DNA from: Acidovorax sp. A1169
GTDB lineage: Bacteria > Pseudomonadota > Gammaproteobacteria > Burkholderiales > Burkholderiaceae_C
NCBI RefSeq assembly: GCF_030704685.1
Contig: NZ_JAUZDX010000002.1
Location: forward strand, 372,001 to 436,000
Length of the DNA: 64,000 nt
Direction: 5' to 3'
The notes under the pieces were generated by a model. The model did no database searches, was not told where the DNA came from, and saw nothing but the letters and a program-made list of their open reading frames with translations. Position 1 is the stretch's first letter, and every line of letters begins with the position of its first letter. Position numbers and translations under genes: made by a program. Shown here one piece after another: positions 17,739 to 27,128 of the stretch.

Positions 17739-17759
17739 ATATCCATTCATTTTCGATAT
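17739..17759. promoter_or_regulatory. Candidate LysR operator in the lysA-lysR intergenic region
   Basis: ATATC-N11-GATAT is a perfect dyad with the T-N11-A spacing typical of LysR-type binding sites. It lies 11 bp before the lysR start and about 97 bp before lysA. LysR-type regulators usually bind such sites between divergent genes to repress themselves and, with co-inducer, activate the target. Binding here is inferred. Confidence 0.6.
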
Positions 17760-17769
17760 GATTCTTGTC

Positions 17770-18714
17770 ATGAACTCCAGCGACGACAACGCCCTTCGCA
17801 TCACCCACCGCCACATCGAGACCTTTCGTGCCGTCATGGTGGCCGGCAGCGTGACGGGTGCGGCCGAACTTCTGCACACTTCCCAGCCGACCGTGAGCCG
17901 TGAGCTCGCGCGGCTCGAATCCATGCTGGGCTACACGCTGTTCGACCGCGTTCAGGGACGTTTGCGTCCCCATGCCCGGGCGCTGGCGCTGTGGGAGGAA
18001 GTGCAGCGCTCCTGGCAAGGCCTGGACCGCGTGGTGGACCGTGCCGTGTCCCTGGGGCGCTCTGCCGGCGCCGCGCAGTCCTTGTCCGTGTTGTGCCTGC
18101 CGGCGCTGTCCCATGCCCTGCTGCCCGGGGCCGCCGCACGCATGCTGGCCGAGCATCCGGGCGCCCGTGTCTCCGTCACGCCCCAGGAGAAGCCACTGCT
18201 GGAAGAGTGGATGACCGCCCAGCGCTTCGACATGGGGCTGAGCGAACAGCTCTCGAGCCCACCCGGCACGCGCTCGCATTTGCTGCTGACCCTGGACGAG
18301 GTGGCGGTGCTGCCGGCGGGGCATGCTCTGGCCGCTCGGCCGGTGCTGCAGCTGGCGGATTTTGCGGACCAGCCGTTCGTGAGCCTCTCGGCGGACGACC
18401 CCTACCGCCGCCAGATCGATGCCCTGTTCGGCGAGGCCGGTGTGCAGCGGGTGATGCGCATGGAGACACACAGTGCGGTGGCTGTGTGCGCGATGGTGCA
18501 GCGGGGCTTGGGGGTGGCTATCGTGAATCCGCTCACGGGGCTGGCGGTGGCGGGGGAGGGGGTGGTGGTGAGGCGGGTGGGGTTTTCGGTGCCGTTTCGG
18601 GTGAGTGTGGTGTTGCCGTTGTACCGGGCGGCGTTGGAGGAGGTGGGGTGGATGGTGGTTGCGCTGGAATCAGAAGTGGCTGAACTGGAAAGCAGGCTGC
18701 GGCGGTTGGTTTGA
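17770..18714 (+). CDS. lysR: LysR-type regulator, probable activator of lysA
   Basis: This 314-residue regulator has the winged-helix DNA-binding domain at its N-terminus (FRAVMVAGSVTGAAELLHTSQPTVSRELARLESMLGYTLF, quoted by key parts) and a periplasmic-binding-like effector domain. Divergence from lysA and the dyad between them make it the likely diaminopimelate-responsive LysR. ATG 17770 is used; one at 17758 is possible. The last 200 bases are strongly G/T-rich with GTG/GGG codons, unlike the rest of the gene. Confidence 0.85.
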   Translation: MNSSDDNALRITHRHIETFRAVMVAGSVTGAAELLHTSQPTVSRELARLESMLGYTLFDRVQGRLRPHARALALWEEVQRSWQGLDRVVDRAVSLGRSAGAAQSLSVLCLPALSHALLPGAAARMLAEHPGARVSVTPQEKPLLEEWMTAQRFDMGLSEQLSSPPGTRSHLLLTLDEVAVLPAGHALAARPVLQLADFADQPFVSLSADDPYRRQIDALFGEAGVQRVMRMETHSAVAVCAMVQRGLGVAIVNPLTGLAVAGEGVVVRRVGFSVPFRVSVVLPLYRAALEEVGWMVVALESEVAELESRLRRLV

Positions 18715-18812
18715 TATCTGGGTAGGCTTGGTGCTTGGTGCTTGGTGTGCGGGGCGTGGTGGAGGCTTGCTGCCTTCGCTCTGCTGGCAGTGGTTGCTTC
18801 TGTTGCTTGCTG

Positions 18813-18864
18813 AGGGCGGAGGCCGGGATGTGCGCCCGGCGGCGCACATCCCGGCCTCTGCCCT
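18813..18864. repeat. Long 24-bp-arm palindrome between convergent lysR and rplY
   Basis: The arms AGGGCGGAGGCCGGGATGTG (plus CGCC) and its near-perfect complement flank a 4-base centre, with only one mismatch along 24 bp. Flanking sequence, TGGTTGCT on the left and AGCAACCA on the right, extends the symmetry to about 18790-18895. Without a T run it is not a standard terminator. It may act as a cruciform or an RNA stem protecting both 3' ends. Confidence 0.7.
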
Positions 18865-18918
18865 TCATCAAGGCAATCAGCAACCACAGCCAAGCATGTC
18901 TTCGCACGCAGCACAAAC

Positions 18919-18948
18919 AAAAACGGCCCACCGAAGTGAGCCGTTTTG
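18919..18948 (-). terminator. Rho-independent terminator of rplY
   Basis: On the minus strand AAAACGGC and GCCGTTTT pair, with an inner TCAC-TTCG-GTGG step giving a stable TTCG tetraloop, followed by T residues. It lies 60 bases past the rplY stop. Confidence 0.85.
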
Positions 18949-19007
18949 TTGCTGGAAGCAGCACCACCAGAAAGGCAGCACTGCTCCGGCCAGGAAAAAG
19001 CCAAGAA

Positions 19008-19640
19008 TTACTTCTTGCCCTTGCCCTTGCCTTTGGCGTCCGCAGCAGGAGCGGCTTCCACAGGGGTTTCGACAACCACGACCGGGTTGGTCACGGAGAC
19101 CAGCACGGGGTTGTTCTGGCCACCGCGGATCACGGGGGTCACGCCCTTTGGCAGCTTGATGCTCTTGAGGTGCAGCGAAGCACCCTTTTCGAGCGTGGAC
19201 AGGTCCACGGCGATGAATTCAGGCAGGTCCGAAGGCATGCAGGTCACGTCGAGTTCGTTCACGACGGGGTTCACCAGGCAGTTGTCGACCTTGACAGCCT
19301 TGGACTCTTCAGCGCCGCTGTAATGCAGTGGCACCTTCATGTGCAGCTTGGTCTTGGCATCCACGCGCTGGAAGTCGATGTGCAGCACGAGTTGCTTGTA
19401 GGGGTGGTATTGCACGTCACGCAGCAGAACCTTGCTGGTGGCGCCGGCCACTTCCATGTCCAGCACGCTGGAGTGGAAGGCTTCCTTCTTGAGGGCGTGC
19501 CACAGTGCGTTGTGGTCGATCTCGATCAGTTGGGGTTCGGCAGTACCGCCGTAGACGATGCCAGGCGTCTTGCCCGAATTGCGCAGACGGCGGCTCGCAC
19601 CCGTACCTTGCTTGGCGCGCTCAAAAGCGACGAAGTTCAT
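19008..19640 (-). CDS. rplY: 50S ribosomal protein L25/general stress protein Ctc
   Basis: The 210-residue form of L25 binds 5S rRNA with its N-terminal domain ([27 protein letters not shown] in key parts, residues about 6-32). It carries the extra beta domain found in the long Ctc/TL5 type. The C-terminal tail is Ala then Lys/Gly-rich (KGKGKGKK). AGGAG precedes the start. It lies 179 bp after prs on the same strand, but two hairpins, one with a T run, separate them. Confidence 0.95.
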   Translation of the reverse strand: MNFVAFERAKQGTGASRRLRNSGKTPGIVYGGTAEPQLIEIDHNALWHALKKEAFHSSVLDMEVAGATSKVLLRDVQYHPYKQLVLHIDFQRVDAKTKLHMKVPLHYSGAEESKAVKVDNCLVNPVVNELDVTCMPSDLPEFIAVDLSTLEKGASLHLKSIKLPKGVTPVIRGGQNNPVLVSVTNPVVVVETPVEAAPAADAKGKGKGKK

Positions 19641-19683
19641 AACTAGCTCCTGAAAAGGACAGACCGCGACCAGTCTTGCCCTG

Positions 19684-19723
19684 TTTTAAAAAGGCCTGCT
19701 TTGCCCCAGGGGGCAGGCAGGCC
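19684..19723 (-). terminator. Rho-independent terminator between prs and rplY
   Basis: On the minus strand GGCCTGC pairs with GCAGGCC, with an inner CCCC/GGGG step, followed immediately by TTTTT. A second compact hairpin lies just upstream at 19749-19768: AAGCCTCC-TTCG-GGAGGCTT on the minus strand. Together they should reduce readthrough from prs into rplY. Confidence 0.85.
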
Positions 19724-19819
19724 ACATTGCGTTCCCGAACCAACGGACAAGCCTCCCGAAGGAGGCTTGATGTCAACCATCTTGCAAAGCCGAGGGCCTC
19801 CTGCGAGGCCCGGGGCATG

Positions 19820-20794
19820 TCAGAACAGGTTGTCCTGGTCCGAGAACAGACTCATCACCGACTCGCCCTTGGCAATGCGCTGGATCGTTTCGGCGATCAG
19901 CGGGGCCACGGAGAGCTGGCGGATTTTTGCGCATCCCTTGGCGTTGTCGTTCAAGGGAATCGTGTTGGTCACCACCACTTCATCGAGGGCCGAGCCCTTG
20001 GCGATGCGTTCGATGGCAGGACCCGAGAAAATGGGGTGGGTGCAGTAGGCGTACACCTTCTTGGCGCCACGCTCCTTGAGTACCTCGGCGGCCTTCACCA
20101 GCGTGCCTGCTGTGTCGATCATGTCGTCCATGATCACGCAGTTGCGGCCTTCGATCTCGCCGATCACGTGCATGACTTCGGACACGTTGGCCTTGGGGCG
20201 GCGCTTGTCGATGATGGCCAGGTCGCAATTGAGCTGCTTGGCCAGTGCACGGGCGCGCACCACGCCACCCACGTCGGGCGAGACCACGATCAGGTCTTCG
20301 TAGTTCTTCTGGCGCAGGTCGCCGAGCAGCACGGGCGATGCGTAGATGTTGTCCACCGGGATGTCGAAGAAGCCCTGGATCTGGTCGGCGTGCAGGTCCA
20401 TGGTCAGCACGCGGGCCACGCCCACGGCCTGCAGCATGTTGGCCACCACCTTGGCGGTGATGGGCACGCGCGACGAGCGGGGGCGGCGGTCCTGGCGGGC
20501 GTAGCCGAAGTAGGGGATCACGGCGCTGATGCGCTCTGCCGAGGCACGCTTGAGCGCATCGACCATGATCAGCAGTTCCATCAGGTTTTCATTGGTCGGG
20601 GCGCAGGTGGACTGCACCACGAACACATCGCGCGCACGGACGTTCTGCTTGATCTCGACGGTCACTTCACCGTCGGAGAACCGGCCCACATCGGCAGCGC
20701 CGAGGGTGGTCCCGAGGTGTTGGGCAATTTCAGCTGCCATGCCAGGATTGGCATTGCCGGTGAATACCATGAAGTCGGGTTGATTGCCTTGCAT
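19820..20794 (-). CDS. prs: Ribose-phosphate pyrophosphokinase (PRPP synthetase)
   Basis: Prs makes PRPP from ribose 5-phosphate and ATP for purine, pyrimidine, His, Trp and NAD synthesis. The 324-residue protein has FTGNANP at the start, the flexible-loop motif [15 protein letters not shown] sequence, the signature [17 protein letters not shown] and the PRPP loop DDMIDTAGT. It follows tRNA-Gln and ispE on the same strand, the usual betaproteobacterial order. An 8-base T run (minus strand) lies between the tRNA and prs. Confidence 0.96.
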   Translation of the reverse strand: MQGNQPDFMVFTGNANPGMAAEIAQHLGTTLGAADVGRFSDGEVTVEIKQNVRARDVFVVQSTCAPTNENLMELLIMVDALKRASAERISAVIPYFGYARQDRRPRSSRVPITAKVVANMLQAVGVARVLTMDLHADQIQGFFDIPVDNIYASPVLLGDLRQKNYEDLIVVSPDVGGVVRARALAKQLNCDLAIIDKRRPKANVSEVMHVIGEIEGRNCVIMDDMIDTAGTLVKAAEVLKERGAKKVYAYCTHPIFSGPAIERIAKGSALDEVVVTNTIPLNDNAKGCAKIRQLSVAPLIAETIQRIAKGESVMSLFSDQDNLF

Positions 20795-20844
20795 GAGCGT
20801 CCCAGCGGTCTGAAAAAAAAGCCCGTACTACGCGAGTAGATATT

Positions 20845-20921
20845 TGGCAGGGGAAGAAGGATTCGAACCTTCGCATGCCGGAATCAAAATCCGGTGCCTT
20901 AACCAGCTTGGCGACTCCCCT
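20845..20921 (-). tRNA. tRNA-Gln (anticodon TTG)
   Basis: A 77-base cloverleaf including an encoded CCA. The acceptor arms AGGGGAG and TTCCCCT pair with one G-U. The anticodon loop TTTTGAT gives TTG, and the T loop is GTTCGAATC. It lies between ispE and prs. Confidence 0.95.
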
Positions 20922-20945
20922 ACACGGGTCAACTGCCGAAAGCAG

Positions 20946-21809
20946 CTAACCGAAATTCTCGTCTGATGCCCACCCTGCCAGAGGATGAACTATCAGATTG
21001 TCACATGCCCTGATCTGCCAGTCGCCGGGGGCGCCTTGAAGATCCATCGCATGTGGCATTTGTGCAAACACAGCACTTCCTGAGCCTGTCATCCTGGGTC
21101 GCATCCCGCGCTGCGAAAGCCACGAAAGGGCTTGCGTAACATCGGGGCACAGTGCCTCGGCAACTGGCTGCAGATCGTTTCGACCGAAGTCAAAGTGTGT
21201 TGCAGCAAAGCCTAAAATTGTAGCACAGCCAGAATCACGTTTCAAACTCGGCGAAGAAAAAATTGCTTTTGTCTCCAATCCTGCTGCGGGCTTGACGACC
21301 GCGAAGCGTGCTTTCGGAAGTTGCTGTGCATTCTCAAGCGGCGTGATTGTCTCACCAATTCCTTCGACAAAAGCGTTCGTGCCGCATAAAAAAAACGGAA
21401 CGTCTGCGCCAAGGGCCAGGCCGATCTTCTGCAGCGCCTGGCGCGACAGGTTCAGGCCCCACAGGCGGTTCAGCGCCAGCAGCGTGCTGGCTGCGTCCGA
21501 CGAGCCGCCGCCCATGCCAGCCTGGGCGGGGATGCGCTTGGTGATGCCGATGTGTGCACCCTCGGTGCAGCCCGTGGCCGCCTGCAGGGCGTGGGCTGCG
21601 CGCAGCACCAGGTCCATCTCGGGCAGGGCCGGGCCCAGGTCTTCGCGGCTCAGCGCGCCGCCGGGCCGGCGCTCGAAGTGCAGGGTGTCGCACCAGTCGA
21701 TGAGCATGAACACCGACTGCAGCAGGTGGTAGCCATCGGCGCGCCGGCCTGTGATGTGCAGAAAAAGATTGAGCTTGGCCGGAGCCGGTACGTCGTACAG
21801 CGCGTGCAT
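20946..21809 (-). CDS. ispE: 4-diphosphocytidyl-2-C-methyl-D-erythritol kinase
   Basis: IspE phosphorylates CDP-methylerythritol in the MEP isoprenoid pathway. The 287-residue GHMP kinase starts PAPAKLNLFLHI, has the ATP loop PAQAGMGGGSSDAAS, and ends with the MTGSGSAVFA motif. The C-terminal half of the gene (20946 to about 21410) is clearly richer in A/T and uses different codons than the N-terminal half and neighbours, without loss of family motifs. The gene follows lolB by 26 bp. Confidence 0.94.
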   Translation of the reverse strand: MHALYDVPAPAKLNLFLHITGRRADGYHLLQSVFMLIDWCDTLHFERRPGGALSREDLGPALPEMDLVLRAAHALQAATGCTEGAHIGITKRIPAQAGMGGGSSDAASTLLALNRLWGLNLSRQALQKIGLALGADVPFFLCGTNAFVEGIGETITPLENAQQLPKARFAVVKPAAGLETKAIFSSPSLKRDSGCATILGFAATHFDFGRNDLQPVAEALCPDVTQALSWLSQRGMRPRMTGSGSAVFAQMPHAMDLQGAPGDWQIRACDNLIVHPLAGWASDENFG

Positions 21810-21835
21810 GGGAAGAAAGGGGGGCAGGGCGCCGC

Positions 21836-22354
21836 TCAGCGGCTGAAGGCGATGCGCAGCGTGGCTTCAGGGGTGGGGTCGTGGCGCCGGGCCACCAGCC
21901 GGCCGTCGGCGCTGCCCGAGAGGTCGGCCTGCCAGCCAGTGGCGGTGGCCTGGTTGCCATTGAGCCATTCGAAGATGGCAGCGACCGGGATGGCGGTGCC
22001 GGTGGCCTGGCGCAGCAATTCGTCGAGCGAGGTGGACTCGCGGGTTTCCTGCCCGGTGGTGAGCTGTGCGCGCCCGGCTTCCCACTGCAGCCGCGCCAGC
22101 GTGTTACCCAGCGGGCTGGTGAGCACCAACTCGCCCTTGTCGGGGCTGCCCTGCAGGTCGAACAGCGAGGAGAACGATTGCGATGCCTGCCCCTCCACCT
22201 GCAGCGACAGGCGGCCCGACCACGATGCGGCGCCGGACTCGGCCGCCCGGGGCGGCTGGGCGCAGCCTGTGAGCCACAGGGTGCAGGCCAGGGCCAGCCA
22301 TGCCATCCATTGGCGCAGCGCGAAGGGGTTGCCATTGCCGGCAAGAAGGCGCAT
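21836..22354 (-). CDS. lolB: Outer-membrane lipoprotein receptor LolB
   Basis: LolB accepts lipoproteins from LolA and inserts them into the outer membrane. The 172-residue product has a lipoprotein signal peptide with the box LTGC (Cys31), then the family pattern WSGRLSLQVEGQASQSFSSLFDLQGSP and LTSPLGNTLARLQW. Its ATG overlaps the stop of the upstream TPR gene (TGATG), so the two are translationally coupled. ispE follows. Confidence 0.9.
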   Translation of the reverse strand: MRLLAGNGNPFALRQWMAWLALACTLWLTGCAQPPRAAESGAASWSGRLSLQVEGQASQSFSSLFDLQGSPDKGELVLTSPLGNTLARLQWEAGRAQLTTGQETRESTSLDELLRQATGTAIPVAAIFEWLNGNQATATGWQADLSGSADGRLVARRHDPTPEATLRIAFSR

Positions 22355-24150
22355 CAGGGCTTCGCCCCCAGACGTTTCAAGGTGTCCTTGAGGCTGTCGT
22401 TCTCGGGGTTCAGGCGCAGGCCTTCGCGCCAGATGCCCAGGGCCTTGTCGCGCTCGCCCATGCTCCAGACCACTTCACCCAGGTGGGCGGCGATCTCGGC
22501 GTCGGGCCGGGACTTGAACGCGGTTTCGAGCAGGCTGCGCGCCTTGGCCTTGTTGCCCATGCGGAACTCCACCCAGCCCAGGCTGTCGGTGATGAAGGGG
22601 TCGCCCGGTGCCAGCTCCAGGGCCTTGGCGATCAGTTGCCGGGCCTCGGGCAGGCGCTGGCCGCGCTCGGCCAGCGAATAGCCCAGCGCGTTGTAGGCGT
22701 GGTGGTAGTCCGGCTGGCGCGCAATGATCTGGCGCAGCAGCTTTTCCATGGTGTCGAACTGGCCGACCTTCTCGGCCAGCATGGCCTGGTCGTACAGCAG
22801 TTCGCCGTCCTCCGGGGCTAGGGCCACGAGCTCGGTCTGCACCTCGTAGGCTTCCTTGAACAGGCGCTGGTCTCGCAGCAGCTGTACTTCGGCCAGCAGC
22901 TTCATGCGCTTGTCGTCCTCGGTCACGCCGGGCAGGGCGCGCAGCAGTGCGCGGGCCTGGGCGATCTTGCCCTGCTTGGCCAGCAGTGAGGCCCGGCGGC
23001 TCTGGGCGCTGAACAGCTCGCTCGAATTCTCGATGCGGGCCAGCCAGCCTTCGGCCGCTGCGAAATCCCCGCGCTTTTCGGCGATCTGCGCGTACAGCAG
23101 GTAGGCCTGGTTGAGGCTGCGCTGGCGTGCTTCGCGGTTAATGTCCGGGCCCTCGATGAGCGTCAGGAAGCGCTTGAGCGAGGTTTCGGCCAGGTCCAGC
23201 CGGTTGTCCTGCAGCTGCAGCGTGGCCAGGACCAGCCAGGGCTCGGGCAGGTCTGGCTTGGCGCGGGTCACGGCTTCGAGCTGGACCTTGGCCTCGGCGT
23301 ACTTCTGCTGGCCGAGCAGCACACGCGAGTAGGCCATCTGCATGTCGGGTGTGGCCTGCGGCTGGCTGGCGAAATAGCGGGTCACCAGCGCTTCCCCTTC
23401 GGGCACGCTCTCTTCCTGCAGTTCCATGCCAAGCCGGGCGGGGCCTTCGCTGGTGGGGTCCAGGATCTGGGCAGCGCGGGCACTGGCCAGCGCGCCGGTC
23501 TTGTCGCCGGCGGCCAGGCGCACACGCCCGATGGCAATGTGCGCGGCTGCCGCATTGGCGGGCTTGGCCAGCTCGTCTGCCAGGGCCTGCTCGACCACCT
23601 TAGCGGCCAGGGGCTTGTCGCTGGCACGGGCGAACATCTGGGGCACGATGCCCAGGATGGCGGGTTTGGCCTGGACGGGGGCCTGGGCCAGTTCCTGGCG
23701 CAGCAGTTCCGGGGTCTCGCCGATGCGGTTCAGGGCGATCAGGATCTGCAGCACATAGCGGTTGGCCTCGCGCGAGTCCGGCTGGGCTTCGCGCCAGGCC
23801 TTGGCGGCTACCAGTGCGTGGTCGCCCGCGCGCGCCTGCAAGGCCATGTCAGCGGCCCGCTGGTAGAGCTGGGGGTTGTTGGTGCGCCGCGCCGCTTCCA
23901 GCATGAGGGCATAGCCTGTGCCTGCCTCACCGGTGCGGGCGTTGATCTCGCCCATGAGGATTTCATAGAACAGCTCTGCGTCCAGCGCAGGGTTGCTGCT
24001 GGGGGTGTCATCGGGCGCCGGCTCGGCCGCCCGTGGCGCCACACTGCCGGGTTGCTGGGCAAGGCCCGCCGTGGTCATTGCTGCGAGAGCAACTGTCAGG
24101 ACGGCAGACCGAAAGTAGTTTGAAGGCACCATCGACCCATAATAATCCAT
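22354..24150 (-). CDS. Exported tetratricopeptide repeat protein
   Basis: The roughly 598-residue protein begins with a signal peptide (SAVLTVALAAMTTAGLAQQ). It then consists of helical TPR repeats, clearest at WLVLATLQLQDNRLDLAETSLKRFL and in the C-terminal HAYNALGYSLAERGQRLPEA and DSLGWVEFRMGNKAKARSLL. TPR arrays bind other proteins. Coupling to lolB suggests a role in the envelope, possibly outer-membrane biogenesis. The ATG at 24150 is preferred to a TTG nine bases upstream; another in-frame ATG is at 24132. mutM is divergent 29 bp away. Confidence 0.9.
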   Translation of the reverse strand: MDYYGSMVPSNYFRSAVLTVALAAMTTAGLAQQPGSVAPRAAEPAPDDTPSSNPALDAELFYEILMGEINARTGEAGTGYALMLEAARRTNNPQLYQRAADMALQARAGDHALVAAKAWREAQPDSREANRYVLQILIALNRIGETPELLRQELAQAPVQAKPAILGIVPQMFARASDKPLAAKVVEQALADELAKPANAAAAHIAIGRVRLAAGDKTGALASARAAQILDPTSEGPARLGMELQEESVPEGEALVTRYFASQPQATPDMQMAYSRVLLGQQKYAEAKVQLEAVTRAKPDLPEPWLVLATLQLQDNRLDLAETSLKRFLTLIEGPDINREARQRSLNQAYLLYAQIAEKRGDFAAAEGWLARIENSSELFSAQSRRASLLAKQGKIAQARALLRALPGVTEDDKRMKLLAEVQLLRDQRLFKEAYEVQTELVALAPEDGELLYDQAMLAEKVGQFDTMEKLLRQIIARQPDYHHAYNALGYSLAERGQRLPEARQLIAKALELAPGDPFITDSLGWVEFRMGNKAKARSLLETAFKSRPDAEIAAHLGEVVWSMGERDKALGIWREGLRLNPENDSLKDTLKRLGAKP

Positions 24151-24179
24151 GCATGACAACCTGTTTGTGAGGGCTTTGG

Positions 24180-24995
24180 ATGCCTGAGTTGCCCGAAGTG
24201 GAAGTAACGCGGCGCAGTTTTGCGCAGGCCATTGCCGGCGCCCAGGTCACGGCCGTGCGCGTGGGCAAGCCGCTGCGCTGGCCGTTGGGGGGCGATGGCG
24301 GTGCCTTGGTCGGGCGCAGTGTCTCGGGCGTGCGCCGCCGGGGCAAGTACCTGCTGGTGGACCTGGACCAGGGTATTTTGCTGGTGCACCTGGGCATGTC
24401 CGGCAGCCTGCGGTTTGCGCTGGGCCTGCCGCCGCCGGGGCCCCATGACCATTTCGACCTGGTCACCACCCAGGGCACCTTGCGCCTGCACGATCCCCGT
24501 CGCTTCGGCGCGGTGGTGCACGCAGCGGGCGAGGCCGACCCGGTGGCGGCCAAGCTGCTCGGCGGCCTCGGTATGGAGCCTCTGTCCGACGATTTCTCCC
24601 TGGATGCGTTCAGCCGCGGCATCAAGGCCAGCCGTACCCCTATCAAGCAGATGCTGCTCGGGGGCAAGGTCGTGGTGGGGGTCGGCAACATCTATGCGTC
24701 GGAGGTACTGTTTCTGTCGGGTATTCGCCCACAGACACCGTCGGCACGCATTGGCCCGGCCAGAATGGGAAGGCTGCATGCGGCCATACGACAGGTGCTG
24801 GAGCGCGCCGTGGAGTTGGGCGGCAGCACGCTCAAGGATTTCTCCAACGCCGACGGCGCCTATGGCAGCTACCAGGCCCACGCCAATGTCTACGGGCGCG
24901 AGGGCGCGCCCTGCAAGGTCTGCGGCACGCCCATCAAGGCGCTTCGCCAGGGCCAGCGCAGCAGCTATTTCTGCCCCCGCTGCCAGCGGGCATGA
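24180..24995 (+). CDS. mutM: Bifunctional DNA-formamidopyrimidine glycosylase/AP lyase
   Basis: MutM removes 8-oxoguanine and formamidopyrimidines. The 271-residue protein starts [14 protein letters not shown], where Pro2 is the nucleophile and Glu3 is essential. It has the catalytic Lys region [16 protein letters not shown], the helix-two-turn-helix [21 protein letters not shown], and a C-terminal zinc finger of two CxxC pairs. Together with mutY 2 kb downstream it forms the GO repair pair on the same strand. Promoter space to the divergent TPR gene is only 29 bp. Confidence 0.97.
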   Translation: MPELPEVEVTRRSFAQAIAGAQVTAVRVGKPLRWPLGGDGGALVGRSVSGVRRRGKYLLVDLDQGILLVHLGMSGSLRFALGLPPPGPHDHFDLVTTQGTLRLHDPRRFGAVVHAAGEADPVAAKLLGGLGMEPLSDDFSLDAFSRGIKASRTPIKQMLLGGKVVVGVGNIYASEVLFLSGIRPQTPSARIGPARMGRLHAAIRQVLERAVELGGSTLKDFSNADGAYGSYQAHANVYGREGAPCKVCGTPIKALRQGQRSSYFCPRCQRA

Positions 24996-25154
24996 CACGG
25001 ACGGGCACCGTGCCGGCCGGTTGCCGCTTGGGCGCAAAAATGGCCCGGCCCGGCCGGGGTGGTACATAAGCACCATCCACAGCTATGGCTGGCGCGCAGT
25101 CGATGCTATATTTTGTTTGTTCAGAAACAGTCGTTATCGAACGCCGGGAGCAAA

Positions 25155-27128
25155 GTGGGACCTTCATTCAACGAGCAGTTTGACCAGCATGGCGCGTGGA
25201 GACGTGCGTTCGCTCAGCAGCTCAAGCAGCTGGCTGAGTGGATGTCCTCCCACGAGCTGATGGACGCATCCGTCCAGGAGCGACTGCAGCGCCTGGAGAG
25301 TCAGGTCCGCACCGACAAGGTGATGGTTGCGTTCGTTGCCGAGTTCTCGCGCGGCAAGTCCGAGCTGATCAATGCGATCTTCTTCGCCGACTATGGCCGG
25401 CGCATCATGCCCGCCAGCGCGGGGCGCACCACCATGTGCCCCACCGAGCTGGGCTACGACGCCGAGTTCGCCCCCAGTCTGCGCCTCTTGCCCATCGAGA
25501 CACGCCTGCAGATGCACGGCCTGGCCGAATGGCGCATGCGGCCCGATCGCTGGCACGAGATCCCGCTGGACGTGAACGACGCCGACCAGATCGCCAAGGC
25601 CCTCGAAAAGGTGGCCGAAGTGCGCCGCGTGAGCCTGGACAACGCCCGCGCGCTGGGTTTCTGGCACGACGACCTGGTGGACGAGAACCCGATTCCCGAT
25701 GCCAATGGCCTGGTCGAGGTGCCCATGTGGCGCCACGCGATCATCAACATTCCCCACCCGCTGCTCAAGCAGGGGCTGGTGATCCTGGACACCCCGGGCC
25801 TGAACGCCGTGGGGGCCGAGCCCGAGCTCACGGTGAACCTGATTCCCCAGGCCCATGCCGTGGTGTTCATCCTGAGCGCCGACACCGGGGTGACCCGCTC
25901 GGACCTGTCCATCTGGCGCGAGCACCTGGCCACCTCGGCTGAGAGCATGGACGCCCGCCTGGTCGTGCTCAACAAGATCGATACCCTGTGGGACACGCTC
26001 AACTCCGCCGAGCAGATCCAGGCGCAGATGGACCGCCAGCGCAGCACGGCCGCCGAGATGCTGGGCGTGGCGGTGGAGAAGGTGGTGCCCGTTTCCGCGC
26101 AGAAGGGCCTGGTCGCCAAGATCACCGCCGACGACCTGCTGCTGGAGACCAGCGGCCTGCCCGTGCTCGAAGAAGTGCTGGCCAAGGGCATCATGGGCCA
26201 GCGCCAGGCCATCCTGCGCGCGGCAGTGGCCACGGGCGTGGCCGGCCTGCGTGCCGAGACGGCGCGGGTCATCAACATCCGCCGGCGCGACCTGGACGAC
26301 CAGATGGCCGAGCTGCGCAGCCTGCGCGGCAAGAATGCCTCGGTCATTGAATCCATGCGCCAGCGCATCGAGCAGGAGCAGCACGAGTTCGATCTCTCCG
26401 CCTCCAAGATCCAGGCCGTGCGCGCCGTGCACCTCAAGCTGCTGCGCGACGTGTTCCAGCAACTGGGCTCCAAGGCCCTCAAGGTGGAGCTGGCCGAGCT
26501 GGCGCAACTGCTGCAGCAAAAGGGCCTCAAGCTGGGCGTGAAGAAGATCTATGTGCAGACCTTCGACAAGCTGCGCGGCACGCTGGACAAGGCCCAGGCT
26601 TCGGGCACCGAGATACAGGCCATGCTGGGCGGCACCTTCCGCCAGCTCAACGCCGAGTTCGGTTTCTCGCTGCAGGTGCCGCCGCCGCCGCAGCTGGAGC
26701 ATTTTGCGCATGACCTCTCGCAGATCGAGCAAAGCCACCTGCAGTACCTGGGCCTGGGCAATTCGCTCAAGCTGGCCCAGCCCGAGTTTTCAGAGCGCCT
26801 GGTGCGCGCCCTGGCCATGCGCCTGCGCACGGTGTACGAATCCGCTGCCAACGACCTGGAGCTGTGGAGCAAGTCCGCCACGGCGCAGCTCGACGCGCAG
26901 TTGCGCGAGCGGCGCCGCAGCTTTGCCCGCCGCATGGAGGCGGTGGACCGCATTCAGCAGGCCGCCAGCGGCTTGGTGGAGCGCATCGCCGAGATCGAGC
27001 AGGGCGAGGGTGAACTCATCCAGCTGGAGCACCGCCTGCAGGAGCTGACCTCGCAGCTGATTGCGCCACCGGACGCCGAGCAGGCCGCAGCCGAAGAGTC
27101 CCCCGTGGACGTGGCCCTGCCGCTTTGA
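25155..27128 (+). CDS. Dynamin-like GTPase
   Basis: A 657-residue large GTPase of the bacterial dynamin family. The P-loop region reads AEFSRGKSELINAIFF (Ala62 to Ser69), so the first Gly of GxxxxGKS is Ala. G3 is DTPGLNAVG and G4 NKID. Long coiled helical segments follow (about 360-520 and 580-640), ending in a short acidic tail. Bacterial dynamins remodel membranes; this one has no evident membrane helix. The GTG at 25155, four bases after GGGAG, is the likely start because the conserved GPSFNEQFDQHGAWRR stretch follows. The stop overlaps the mutY start (TGATG). Confidence 0.82.
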   Translation: MGPSFNEQFDQHGAWRRAFAQQLKQLAEWMSSHELMDASVQERLQRLESQVRTDKVMVAFVAEFSRGKSELINAIFFADYGRRIMPASAGRTTMCPTELGYDAEFAPSLRLLPIETRLQMHGLAEWRMRPDRWHEIPLDVNDADQIAKALEKVAEVRRVSLDNARALGFWHDDLVDENPIPDANGLVEVPMWRHAIINIPHPLLKQGLVILDTPGLNAVGAEPELTVNLIPQAHAVVFILSADTGVTRSDLSIWREHLATSAESMDARLVVLNKIDTLWDTLNSAEQIQAQMDRQRSTAAEMLGVAVEKVVPVSAQKGLVAKITADDLLLETSGLPVLEEVLAKGIMGQRQAILRAAVATGVAGLRAETARVINIRRRDLDDQMAELRSLRGKNASVIESMRQRIEQEQHEFDLSASKIQAVRAVHLKLLRDVFQQLGSKALKVELAELAQLLQQKGLKLGVKKIYVQTFDKLRGTLDKAQASGTEIQAMLGGTFRQLNAEFGFSLQVPPPPQLEHFAHDLSQIEQSHLQYLGLGNSLKLAQPEFSERLVRALAMRLRTVYESAANDLELWSKSATAQLDAQLRERRRSFARRMEAVDRIQQAASGLVERIAEIEQGEGELIQLEHRLQELTSQLIAPPDAEQAAAEESPVDVALPL

